Shown here: in pieces, positions 38,207 to 49,700 of the stretch | How the letters are laid out: each line of letters begins with the position of its first letter | Numbering within the stretch: the first letter of the stretch is position 1 | Source: Hyperoplus lanceolatus | Taxonomy: Eukaryota > Chordata > Actinopteri > Uranoscopiformes > Ammodytidae | Direction of reading: 5' to 3' | Length of the DNA: 64,000 bases | Assembly (NCBI GenBank): GCA_026929865.2 | Contig: CM049413.1 | Location: 16,213,501 to 16,277,500, forward strand | Notes under the pieces: model-generated | Databases searched by the model: none | Told to the model about the DNA's origin: nothing | Seen by the model: the letters and a program-made list of their open reading frames with translations, nothing else | Program-made: the position numbers and the translations under genes

Positions 38207-38469
38207 GAAAGCTGGGGTATATGATTTCTGATTGGTCAAAGTTAACATGAGCTGTACACTTTGACCAATCAGAGCGAGGCTCCGATTCTCTGTTCTTATT
38301 GGCTGTTGGGACTGTCCATTCACTTTGGCACGATTTTGTTGGTGTAGAGCGTGTCAGGGAGGGACCATAGGGGAGGGAACAAAGAGAACAAGTGGAGCAG
38401 TTGAGGTATTTTAATTCGAATCTCTATCCCAAGTGCCATTTTCTTCCCAAATCCTCCAGCCCAGCTTTA
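38207..38469. mobile_element. probable MITE with AAAGCTGGG ends
   Basis: The left end GAAAGCTGGGGTATATGATT and right end CCAGCCCAGCTTTAA are inverted in part (AAAGCTGGG). An internal hairpin pairs GATTGGTCAAAG with CTTTGACCAATC. Target duplication is not clear. Confidence 0.5.
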
Positions 38470-39569
38470 AGTTAAGTTACTTTATTAGTCAATGGTAACA
38501 TTAAAATAAAAATGTGTCTTTCCATATATCCCCTCTCAAGTTACCATACTTCGTAGGGGGTCAGAGCGCAGAGAGCAGTTTTGGGCTTAAGTGTTTAGCT
38601 CAAGGACACAATGGTAGAGACGGTGGGCACCGTAGACGAAATACCAGCCACTACTAGTTATACAACTAAAGTCAATCCAAATCAAGGTCTTCAATCAATA
38701 CTTGGGGAAAGTAAAAAAAAAATGGTGTCCAAGGCCACGGAAAAAGCGGGGAAAGGGATTTACAGAGTGAAAAAGTAAAATGCACTAGTTTGACATTCAG
38801 TTTCCTGTGAGCCACTGATATAAATAAGAGCTCATGATCTGTGTCTTTAACTGGTCAAAAGCTGATTGAAATACACAAGCAGATTCCAGGTGCGTCTCCT
38901 GCGGATTCATGACCCTGCGCTGCACACCATATGCACCCTGGACCATATGCATAGCAACAAGCACACCAAAACCAACTCCTCTTTCATGAACAGATGCACA
39001 CACGCACACAAATATTGTACATGTACTCATTGCTGGCTCCTCTCTGGATTCTGTCCCTGGTCACACAAAGTAAAAAGGAAGCCGGATTGACCTGAAACCC
39101 AGTGGCTTTCCGAAATAAGCCAGTTAGACAGTCAAATCACAGTCACTCCGAAGCACACATGGGTAGCTGCAGTGCCGGGTAAAGCTACTTCTCGTGCTCG
39201 CAGGGAGTCTAATGAAACCACCACTGCACAGCTATCAAGTGGAAAATGTACCAAAGATTTCCCAAAAATATATCACGACTGGGGAAGGCATCAATCATTT
39301 ATATTCCTTTGCCTGTCGAGAAAGGTTGCATCATCGTAGTTGCTGGTGAAAAAGCCTGTTTACATATTTTATTCAATCCATAATGTAAAATGGGCACAGA
39401 TTATTTCCCCAGGAGAAAACTACTGAGCAGAGTAGTGCGAGTGTTGTTGATATATAAAGCATTGGGCAGGAACACATGCAGCATTGTGAGTGAGCAGTGA
39501 GATGTACTGTATGGCACTATGCACAAACACTGTGATCATGTCCATTGATACATACAGCACCGTGTGAGT

Positions 39570-40497
39570 GTTGGTTTGAGTCGGCAAACTTCCTCAATCT
39601 CAATGAGAGCAAGACGGAGGTCATGATTTTTGGAAAAATCCCTCCTGCCTTCTCCACCGATGTCCTAGGTCCCCTTGCATCCAACATCAAGCCCTCGGTC
39701 AGAAATCTTGGCGTGATATTCGACAGCGCTTTTAAATTTGAGCAACAGGTCAGTGGAGTTGTTAAGAGAAGTTTTTACCACCTGAGAACACTAGCCAAGC
39801 TCAAATCATACCTGCCTCGGAGTGACCTGGAGAGAGCTATTCACGCTTTCATCACATCACAGCTGGACTACTGTAACGCTCTCTACACTGGCATGGATCA
39901 ATTGCAGCTTCGCCGCCTGCAGTTGGTCCAAAACTCTGCCGCCCGACTCCTCACCTGCACCAAAAAACGTGATCACATCACCCCGGTCCTTGCATCACTC
40001 CACTGGCTTCCCATCCGTCACCGTATTGACTTCAAACTCCTTCTAACCGTTTTCAAATCCCTCCACGGTCTGGCCCCTACTTACCTCTCTGACCTCCTAC
40101 ACCACCTCACCCACACCAGAGCACTACGGTCAGCTGATCAACTGCTGCTTGAGGTGCCCAGATCCAGGCTAAAGACCAGGGGTGACAGAGCCTTTGCGGT
40201 CGCAGCCCCCAGGCTCTGGAACAGCCTTCCCCTCCACATCCGTGCAGCACAGTCCCTAAATGTTTTTAAATCACTTTTAAAAACCCACCTCTTCTCTCTT
40301 GCCTTCTACTAGACTACTCCTGCAGGCATTGTCGTTTTAACCTCTGTGTTGTTGTTGTTTTTATTTTCTTATTTGTTTCTTTTTAATTGTGTTAAATCCT
40401 GTTTTTACTGCACTAATTGTTCTTTATGTGAAGCACTTTGGTGGGGCTTAGCCGTCTGTAAATGTGCTATATAAATAAACTTGACTTGACTTGACTT
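39570..40497 (+). mobile_element. CR1/L2/Rex1-type LINE, 5'-truncated 3' end
   Basis: An open frame ending at 40312 encodes the end of a reverse-transcriptase protein: SANFLNLNESKTEVMIFGKI, then LGVIFDSAFKFEQQVSGVVK and ITSQLDYCNALYTGM, and a C-terminal part LPIRHRIDFKLLLTVFKSLH and RLWNSLPLHIR. The catalytic part of the RT and the endonuclease are missing, so it is 5'-truncated. The 3' UTR ends GCTATATAAATAAAC followed by TTGAC repeats, typical of this superclade. About 240 codons without a stop suggest moderate age. The exact clade is not resolved. Confidence 0.88.
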
Positions 40498-41081
40498 GAG
40501 TTATTAATTTAAGGATAGTTTACGTAACGAGACTGGCCTGGCGCTGTGTGTGAGTCACCCCATAATGATCCACATGGCCTTTATCCAAGGGGCCCGTTTC
40601 CATGGCAGCCGTTGCATCAATAGCTGGAGATATGGATGCATCTTTCTTTCCCAAAGTGTGTCATACTCAAGTCACTTTTGTCACAACACCTCAAGCATGA
40701 CTCAGTCCAGCCCTCCGCTTTGAATTCCACCGCTGAAATATGAACGAGCATGTCCATAGTGAGATTAGAGTGGTTTTCCTATGTGTACATGTTAAATACT
40801 TACTGAGATACTGTGCCTTGCAGCTGTGTATCTATCCGCTTCCCTCCACCTCTCCCTTATGCAGAGGCCATCAATGAATAGTGTATAGAGCAAAATGGAA
40901 GGCTCACACAACGTACATGTAAACATCTGGATAGGCACAATCCTGCACATGTTACGCTCAATAGGCTTACCGATTAAACAAAAGTGTGTAATTTACAGAT
41001 CTGCAGCAGCCTTTTTATTCTATGTTAAGAAATGTGTCACCTTACCCTACATGTGCCCAGAATGTGTAAATGAGTTTTAAG

Positions 41082-41877
41082 CTGCATTCCAATAGTAGTT
41101 GCACTTCCCCTCGTTCATTTACCCTCAGCCCTTGGTATGACGTAACAGCATACGTTGCACGGAGGGAACTTGGAGTGCGGAGGGAGACTGGGCGGGGGAG
41201 GAGCGGAGGATTTAAATGGAACCCACTTGCCCTTGTACTCGCAATGGACCGTCAGTTACATAGGTAGTTCTGAATGCAAATAATACAGAATTATAACATT
41301 CTGCTAAGGTAGCCTATATTGCAGAAAGCCATTTCAATAGCATAACAAACATTGAATTTCGACACGGTAACTCAGATTATCAAGATATTGTTACTTAGGC
41401 CTACACATGTAAATTGTTTGCTCCGACATATTTTCTTATTTATGTTAGTTTCAACCAAAAACATAAGTTCAAAATAGTCCTATAATTGGCAGCCATCGGT
41501 GTTATAGCAGCAATGTGTAAACTTCAATACATTCACTGGATTGTTCCTATGGAAATAGGATAGCCTAATTGAGGCGTTTTGGAATATATTTATATATATA
41601 TTTGTCCTGCAGGTGACCGCGATGTCCCTAAAAGCATACAGTCTACCGGAAAATAAAAGGAGAAGAAGACGAACTGCAATGCACTGTGGGTGATATCCAC
41701 CTCAGAGTGACCATGGATGTTCACTCGATCACTCAGCCCTCCGAGGGTCTATATCACGAAGTTCACTTCAGTTTCCAGACAATTGGAACGACACTTAAGA
41801 TGGCGGTGGGGATTCCCCCGAGGGCAAGTGCCTAGGGCAAGTGAACGAGGGCATGTTGAACGGGTATTGGAACGCAG
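41082..41877. mobile_element. inverted-repeat element with CTGCRTTCCAATA ends
   Basis: The left end CTGCATTCCAATA and right end TATTGGAACGCAG are inverted repeats with one mismatch. Subterminal CCCTCGTTCA-like repeats occur at both ends. No clear target duplication was found. It is 796 bases long, and the short frames inside look like chance. Confidence 0.62.
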
Positions 41878-42358
41878 GGTTATTCTACAGACAATAGCGT
41901 GTTAGTCATCGATCATGCTTCTCAATGCCGACTGAGTACATAGGGAAGCAGTCAATGAAAGCTATGAAGCTGCCACTATTGCTCTTGCTATAGAAACGTG
42001 GCTCTAGGGATTAAAATGTCAGTCTTTTGGTGGGATTCCTATGAAGCTCTTACCATGTTTCCCTCACAATGAATTGTTAGAACTCCAGTGATCTTCTGAC
42101 TTTTCCTCTAGTACCACTGTGCGTTTGACATTTGAGGTTGAGTGAAATATCTCCACAGCTACCGGGTGTATTGTTGAGAAGAATGGGTTCAGACTGTCCG
42201 TGTGTCTTCTCTATAAATTTGATCTCCGATTTGACAAGAAATGTGAGCAGAAACATGTTCAAACAGGTTTAACATTCAGGTGGGAATAGCCAATTTGGAA
42301 TTGAAAACAAAGGAAAACTATAAAGTGAATACCCACAAGGTCTGTTTTTTTTTTAACA

Positions 42359-42598
42359 TAAAGCCACTACGAGTAACTTTTTTCTGAAATCTGCAACCAA
42401 TACGAATATGTGACCATAGAGCCTGCATGCACGAACCGAAAATCGGACTGGGTGTGCAACCAGACCAAATGCAGTAATAAAAACTATATAAAAACGTCTT
42501 TCTTTGCACTGATGGTCTCGTTTGCTGTTAAAGGTAATTTATGACTATCAGAGGAAACATGTTTTAAAGATATTTAAATGTTACTCGTAGTGGCTTTA
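42359..42598. mobile_element. small MITE, 240 bases
   Basis: AAAGCCACTACGAGTAAC at the left end is matched by the exact complement GTTACTCGTAGTGGCTTT at the right end (18-base perfect inverted repeat). The interior is AT-rich and noncoding. The perfect ends suggest recent activity or a conserved fold. Confidence 0.75.
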
Positions 42599-43196
42599 AG
42601 CCAGGCCAATACATGGTCTTGGATGATGCCCTCGGAAAATATAACTTAATACTTGTTGATATAGCAGAATCTGAATTTGTTTGCAGATGAGTAACGTGGA
42701 ACTGTAATACAGAAACTCCAAAGATATCTTTGAGGTCATTTACAAGTAGTGACGCCCTCACCTGAGAGGCACTGACAATTTTATTTTCTTAACTGTAAAA
42801 TGTCCACAATGCTTTAAATTTAAAGCACTGTGAGTGATTATTACCAATATTGTGGGATCACCCCTTTTTTGTTTTTAACTCCAGATAAACTGGTTTTAGA
42901 TAATCTTCTTAAACTGACCTTTGTTTACAGCTCGTCTGACAAGCGTATCATTCTGACTGAGGATTTGTTTTTTACAGAAAAGACAGCAAGTGTGTGTTTT
43001 TGTATGTGTGTGTATTCCGAGCACCTTATCATCATCATCTTCCGAGAACTATAGATGACTCAGAGAGATGGACGGCTTTGAGGCTTATTGATTGGAGAGA
43101 GAGACAGACAGACACACACACACCTCATTGCTGACAGCCACAGTAAATCATTGGAAATGGTCTCAAATGTAATTGAGAGACACAGTAGTTCAACAC

Positions 43197-43570
43197 TAGC
43201 CTGGCTCCGCCCGCCCGCCTACTTCCGGCCAAATTTTATTTTCCCTTCAGTAGTCAGTCTGGGTGTACAGCCCATTTCCCAGTTTTGCTGGAGATTCGAC
43301 AGCCGGTCCAATCAGAGAACAGAGCGAGTGGCTGAGAACGATGACGTCGAAGTCGCGCTCCAGTTTCAGTTGCCAGAAGCCGGCTCATGACACACGTGAC
43401 GACCAAACGTTATGCGATTGGTTGGCTAATCCAGAGTGGCACTGGGCAGATCCAATAGTTTTAAACTTTAACAGACACCCGCCTCCATGAGTGAACGTTT
43501 GCCAATTAAAGCACTGCCAGACCTTCTGTACAAATGAAATGAAGTACGATGTTCTGGTAGCACCAGGCTA
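43197..43570. mobile_element. MITE with TAGCCTGG ends, 374 bases
   Basis: TAGCCTGG and CCAGGCTA ends are the same as in the element at 36300. A perfect 9-base duplication GTTCAACAC lies at 43188-43196 and 43571-43579. The interior is GC-rich and unlike that of the other copy. No coding capacity. Confidence 0.78.
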
Positions 43571-44794
43571 GTTCAACACACCAGCAGTGCTACAAAAAAA
43601 CTCATCAGATCAAATTTTTTTTTACTCTGCTCAAGGGAACAAGGTTTCACACTGGGACCACTCAGGTGGTGTGTTTGTGTGTTGTCCTCATAAGTGTTTA
43701 CTGTAGCCTGGGGGAGCTGTGTATCAAATCCCAATCTGTCACTCTGGCATCTCATCTCAAACTCCTTACAGTGTAAATGGTACCTTCTATTCGACGCTAA
43801 CTGCTGTCAGAGCTCATCACATCAGAGCAGGTGATTTGCTTCAACCTGGTTTAGTTGGGTGTGAGTGAGTGTGTGTTTATTTTCTGCTCTGCCAAAGGGT
43901 TTAAACAGGCTAACGGTACACTGAGCTCACTCCATCTTTGTTTATATTTGCAGCAGAACACTCAGTCCCTTTTATTTTAAGGACCCCCTCGAAAACGAGA
44001 TGGTTTCTTCTCAAGGGGTTATTCTAATAAAGAAATTTATTTCAGGATCTGACCCCGCTACCGTCCTTCCTCTCCCAATTCTCTTTATCTGTCTTCATTC
44101 TAATCTCAACCACATTGGAGTTTTCATGCTTTCATCAAGCGCTCCTCTTTTGCTTGCCAAGTCTCTTCATTCTATATTTTGCAGAATTTGACCAAGAGGA
44201 ACAAAAACCCGGCAATGAGATACATTAGACAAACTGCACTCTCTATTTTTTATCATCCATTTGACACACATTTATAATCCATTCATTAATGTAACATGTA
44301 ATAACAAACAGCCAAAACCATCAAACCACCACACGTTTAACTGGGCTCCAGTCCAGCACGGTATTGTAGTTTGTGAATGTAGTACGTGTGTGTGTGCAGT
44401 TAATCTGTCTTCAAGCTCTCACCCAACTGCTGTAACCGGAGAGGCTTGTGCCGCTGCTGGTGTTACATTGGCCAAAGATTCTAGTCGGGATTAGCTACGA
44501 GAAGAGCGGAGCAACAACTAAATCTCACGTTACCCTCGGAAACCTGTGATCTGATCTGCTGCCAGAGGTTGAAATGAAGGGAACAAAACCATCAATAAAG
44601 AGGGAGGGGGAGAGATGGTAGGAGGAGAGGAACCAGAGAAGGAGAGAGAAGGCCTGTGATTTGTTGGGCAGCAGAGCAGTGCCGGGTTTCACCTCAATAA
44701 TTCATAATGTGTATCATGAGGGTCACATCGTCTGTAGGAGGGAAGCAAGCAGAAAGAGGGGAATTGAAGGTGAAAACGTGAACATGAGCAGACA

Positions 44795-44841
44795 GAGAGG
44801 GAGGGAGGGAGGGAGGGAGGGAGGAAGGGGGGAGGGAGGGA
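44795..44841. repeat. (GGGA)n low-complexity tract
   Basis: Repeated GGGA units with one GGAAGGGGGG interruption; possible quadruplex-forming sequence. Confidence 0.93.
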
Positions 44842-46231
44842 GAGGTTATAGAGATTAAAGCAAGGTGGACACAGACAGTAAAACACACAAACAAATGACT
44901 TAAAAAGAGAATAAGGTCATTTTATGAGGGAAAATACACCAGAATTAGAAAGCATGACAGACAGAGGAAAAGAGACACAGGGGTTAGAGGAAGAAAGACA
45001 AGAGGGTATCCGGCAGCCAAACTTAACACTTCCTTTACCTGGAAGTGAATTTAAACCTCAGATGAGGAACTTTCAAATGTTTATGCAACAGTCTAATTTT
45101 TCTGCCGATGATTATGAATGGCCTGTAACAGCAAAGGAGACCATCAGCGAAAAGAACACAGATACTGTATAGTTAATGTGAACTGGTCCGATTTCCCGGG
45201 AACTCAACGATTCATGGCAGGCAGACCAGAACGGTACACAATCACCAACGATTAATCTGCTTCACCATTGTCATATAACCATAATTAATCTGACAGTCAC
45301 ATATAAATACATTACCTCATTGCAATGCATCCTGCCGTCTCTCTTTCACTCGCTTCCTGAACAAATGCTCGTTCCGCCAGTATACGCACTCACAAAGCTT
45401 TTTATAGGATGGTAGGCGCTGGTGTCATGAAAACACAAATCACTTTTGTCTTAAGAGGCCGCTAGAAATCAACCCCAACTGAAAGTTCCTAGCTACTTTA
45501 AAAGGGACAGCATATACGCAATATTTCATGTGTTACAGAATCCACAAACACCACACTCTGGTCACCTGAAACGGCTTTCGAATCGGTTTGAATTAAAACA
45601 TCCCTGTAACTGGGTGAAAAATGAAGATGTCTTTTGCTTTGGACACTTTGTTTGAAGTGAGTTTAATTCAAACTTTTTAAAAAACGAAACTCTGAGGACA
45701 GAGAGAGAGAGAGACAGGAGAGTAATGGAGTGAGACTGGGCCCATGAACATCAAGGGGAATTAGTAGGCACATCCTTTCCTTCCAGCTCCTCCTGGAACT
45801 TTTTATTTGAATATACTAAGAACCCTAATGGTGTGAGAGAACATGCAGCAGCAGTTTTTACAAAAACATGTCAGTGTGTGACCCACCAGCACTCCAATGA
45901 ACCGCATACATTAAGGCATAGAAAATGCCTCTGCTCAGTGCTCACACATTCACTACATTGTCATTGTTTCTTTTGTTCCCAAACTATGTCAAAAGGCTTA
46001 ACATTTTTCTGATACAGATACTGAAGCCCCTGGATCAAAACTATACAGTTCACAAGCTTAAATGATTGATTTGATATGAATGAAGGTTTACCTGGAAGTA
46101 TGTGATTCCTAGGAATCTCCTCTCTAAAACACTACATTATATAGCAGCATTTTTAATTGACCCCATGAACCAGTTGTTAGCCCGCAAATTACAAACCTAA
46201 TTTTTGTATTACTTGTTTCAAATGAGCTTAA

Positions 46232-47185
46232 CCCATTGATGACGGCTGCTGCGCGATGCCACATTGTATCTCCTGCCTGATGCTGCGTCACTCAGCATTG
46301 TTACTTTATCTAATTTTCATGGCGTGCGCAACATAGAATGCACCGTCATTGGTTCAAATACACATGAGGTGGGTTTTGTTGATTTTTTAAGACCACGTGA
46401 CCACTCAAAAAATGTGTGGTTTGCCGAAAATCACGCCAATCAAAAAATTAATAAATAAATAATAATAAAAATACGCCAGCTGTGTCGGCGATAGTGTATT
46501 ATCTGTTACAGAACAGTTAGTGGCGTTCGGAGCGCAGAATCAAGGTCTACTATAGCTACTGACGAAAATCACACAACACATTGCATCTATTTATTAACAA
46601 TATTTATGAATTTAGGATATATTTTGCTGCTCCAACTCAAATTCAGCCCAGCCAGGCGATAGTTAAGTTTCAGTTTCGTTTTCATCTCCGTGGTATACAG
46701 CCGTTTGGACCAGCTGATCGGCTCCTGACAGCCGAGTCAGTCTGCGTTCCAATTGTACTGGGAAGTCGAATTTATGGTGCCAGTGATAACTGAACTAAAT
46801 AATAAAGCTATCTTCTCCTTCCTATATCTGTCTATCTTTATCCCTCCACTACACACTCAGTCACTACTATCCATGCTAAAAGGAAGCAGGATCATAACCT
46901 CATTTAGCACATTATTTTTAAATATTTTATATTATCTATTCTTTTTTTCTCCCCCATCTAATTTTGACGATTTTTCGAAAAATGTGTTGGTTTGTAAGCG
47001 CTAAGGGAGCATGTTTAAATAAAACCTGTGAACCTTAACTTTTAAATGTATTTTATTTCATATTTCTATGTGCTACATAGGCTTAGATATTAAGGTTTTG
47101 GTAGACTTGACAATTCATACTATTTTTTCAGAAAACCCTCAGGCATTAAGGACGTGCATCCTAGATTGCAATAGTCATCAATGGG
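46232..47185 (+). mobile_element. piggyBac-like non-autonomous element, copy 1
   Basis: The ends CCCATTGATGAC and GTCATCAATGGG are perfect inverted repeats, with TTAA immediately outside. It is 954 bases long. CCC termini plus TTAA duplications are typical of piggyBac-type elements. Internal sequence matches the shorter, inverted copy at 52152, except for a segment of about 300 bases (roughly 46610-46950) absent from that copy. No intact transposase was recognised. Confidence 0.82.
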
Positions 47186-47649
47186 TTAAGTAAAACCACA
47201 TAAGAAATCCTTTTTGAAGTTTAAAAAAAAGCTGTCATCATTATGGCTATCATTGTCATAAACAGCAAATAATCAAATTTGAGAAAGCAAGCATGCTAAC
47301 AATACAAAATATCCTCATAGCCCTTTTTGCCCGCACATAGCATGAAGCAAGCAACAGCAGGAGACCACCCTGTCAATCAAAAATTAATTCCTAGACTGTT
47401 AAAAAGAATCCTCTTAAACTTTAACATCCGGCTGCAAAAGCTCATGTGTACTTAGAGTGTGTGTGCAACATCAGCTTCACAATGTCATGTGAGTGTGGGA
47501 GAGAGTACGTACTCGTGCTTTAGTATGGGTCTGGGCCTGTATGTTGGTGTGTCTGAATGAACCTATGTGTCGGATGGATTTCAAAAGGCCCCTTTCTAGG
47601 TCTTCATCTCATGCCTATAACAAAGGGCCTGCCTCGCTGCAGGGGCCTC

Positions 47650-47671
47650 TGTGTGTGTGTGTGTGTGTATA

Positions 47672-47744
<73 letters not shown>
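47650..47744. repeat. (GT)n microsatellite, interrupted
   Basis: Two GT tracts separated by TATATGTTT. Confidence 0.98.
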
Positions 47745-47746
<2 letters not shown>

Positions 47747-49417
47747 AACAGCCTTCTAAAAGAGCACCATCCTTTATCTGAGAGCTAAGAAAAAAGGCCT
47801 CACATGGTGCAGAGGTCATTGGTAATGCTGCTACGAGCATGACACATTCACACACCCACACACACTAGCCACAAGGTGGTCATGTTACACCCTTGAGGCG
47901 AGGTGTGTGCATGACAGTAGAGTGACTTGACACCAATCTTAAAAGCAGTGTTTTACCTCAACAGACACTGATGAGTTTGGTTTGGTGTGTTCTGTTGCAC
48001 CTTTAACCACACCCAACAGCGAACAGTCATAGTTCACTGACACCTGGGGTGCACCTGTACAAAACTGCAGCAAGGTCAGAAGGTAGGAGTTTAAAGGAGG
48101 ATAAAATGTATGTAATGTATATAATGTTAAGTTGTATTTATTTTTTTAATCTTTTGAGCATAATCTTTCCACTTAACCCCTTGAAACTCTAGTAGCAAGC
48201 CCTGGAGAAGAGGCGCCCCTAATTTGGAATTGCTAACACACTGTGCTCCCCAGAGTAAAAGATGAAAAAAGCACACCGAAACTAGCAATCTTGAAAATGC
48301 TACTAGACACAGCCAGCCCACAGGAAGAGCTGCTAGCTCCAACACAAAGAGCTGACCAAACAGCTACAAATAACGGAAGAAGACAAAAGAAAAGGGGGAA
48401 GGCTAGGGTCAGGCTTTAGAAATATGGCTTCTAGACTCAAAGAAGGAAGTGCCATTCTCTTGAAGACTTAACATGCATGTGTTTCCAAACTACTCAGACA
48501 AATGTTTCTCAGAAACAGCAGAAGATGAGATGAAGAAGTTTTCTATTCATTTAGGCATCGCTAAAGTTAGAGTTTACACTGACTGTCACCATAACAATCT
48601 TCTGACTTATCTCTGTGTGACTCTTACGCCTCTTTGCTTTGCAAAACCCGCCCTGGCTCTCACTAGACTGCTGCAAGCAGGATATCCTGTCAAATGTCGG
48701 TACCAGTTACAGTGTATTGCTGAACAAGGTACACGTGCAACCTAAATAACATGTTAGAAGCAAAGCAAGCCAGCAATTTGGGGTAAACAAGTGAGTCAGA
48801 AACAATTATAAAGTACTCGGAGGGCATTCTGCAAAAGCCAGAAAATCCTGACACTGGAACATTAAGGGACAAAGAGACAAATAAAAAAAGACACTTGCTA
48901 TAGGAAAAAAAAATGACAAGGCAAAATGAGGCCTTCAGGCACACATCTAATCCATAATGTGTATTGTGAAGGAGCAACATAATATTGCCAAGAAATTACT
49001 TTCCAACAGGAGGATTTATCAGCTGTGTAAGTATGCTTCCCCCTTCTTTTTTTATCCTTTCTTAAAATACAAACTGCTGCAACCACATTTCCATCCCCCC
49101 CGAAGCCATGAGGCCACAAGTCTCAACTGTCTTAACACACATCCGTTCTTTTGATATTTCCATTCTTCTCTGGTTAGATGTGGAAAACCCACACTGAGGC
49201 CCAGCGAGGATCAGCCAACAAGCATGTAGAGAGTGTGTACCGAGACGTTCACTACCCTGGACTGCAAACACCTAACCACAATGTCTGTGCCTAATGGTGA
49301 CACACTGGAGAGGAGAGGAGGCAGGAGAGAGCACAGAGCCACACCCTGAGGCCTACTGCATCCTGCGCAGCGTCAAGAGAAAGTAAAATAAAACACCAAG
49401 AAGATAGGAGGACTCAC

Positions 49418-49700
49418 CCGGAAAAAACCTGACAGCCAACAGGCTCGGCTGTTTCTTCTCCCTATCAACCTGCGTCTTGTTCAAACAATGGTTGTTCAAA
49501 AGTGAAGAGGGAATGCTGCTCCTCTCGTCTAAGCAACTTAAGTCTGAGTATCTGCCTGAAAGCGAAGGGCCTTCAGCATCCTCAGCAAGATACAAAGACT
49601 TCAAAACACTGCGTGTGGTGCTTCGCCTCAGGCAAGACAGCGACCAAGAGAGTGCCGAGAGCGACAGACAGAAGGAGGAAGTAGGCGTTTGTCGACAAAA
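49418..49700 (-). other. elmo1: possible noncoding first exon of elmo1
   Basis: On the minus strand a near-perfect donor (CCGG|gtgagtcc) lies at 49411-49418. Upstream of it is a CpG-richer, pyrimidine-rich stretch (to about 49700) unlike the AT-rich surroundings. The coding start exon has an acceptor before its 5' UTR, so a noncoding exon must exist upstream; this is the best candidate I noticed. The far boundary is a guess, and no TATA box or conserved sequence was identified. A plus-strand 99-codon frame over the same bases is low-complexity and probably chance. Confidence 0.3.

Larger units (their letters stand above)
35589..49417 (-). other. 5' flank or 5' intron of elmo1; no gene recognised
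   Basis: If the first-exon candidate at 49418 is right, this is a 13.8-kb first intron. It holds the two TAGCCTGG elements, the LINE end, smaller inverted-repeat elements at 38207, 41082 and 42359, piggyBac-like copy 1 and two simple repeats. Unassigned stretches (about 35600-36290, 38470-39560, 43580-46230, 47750-49410) show no convincing exon. Confidence 0.5.
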
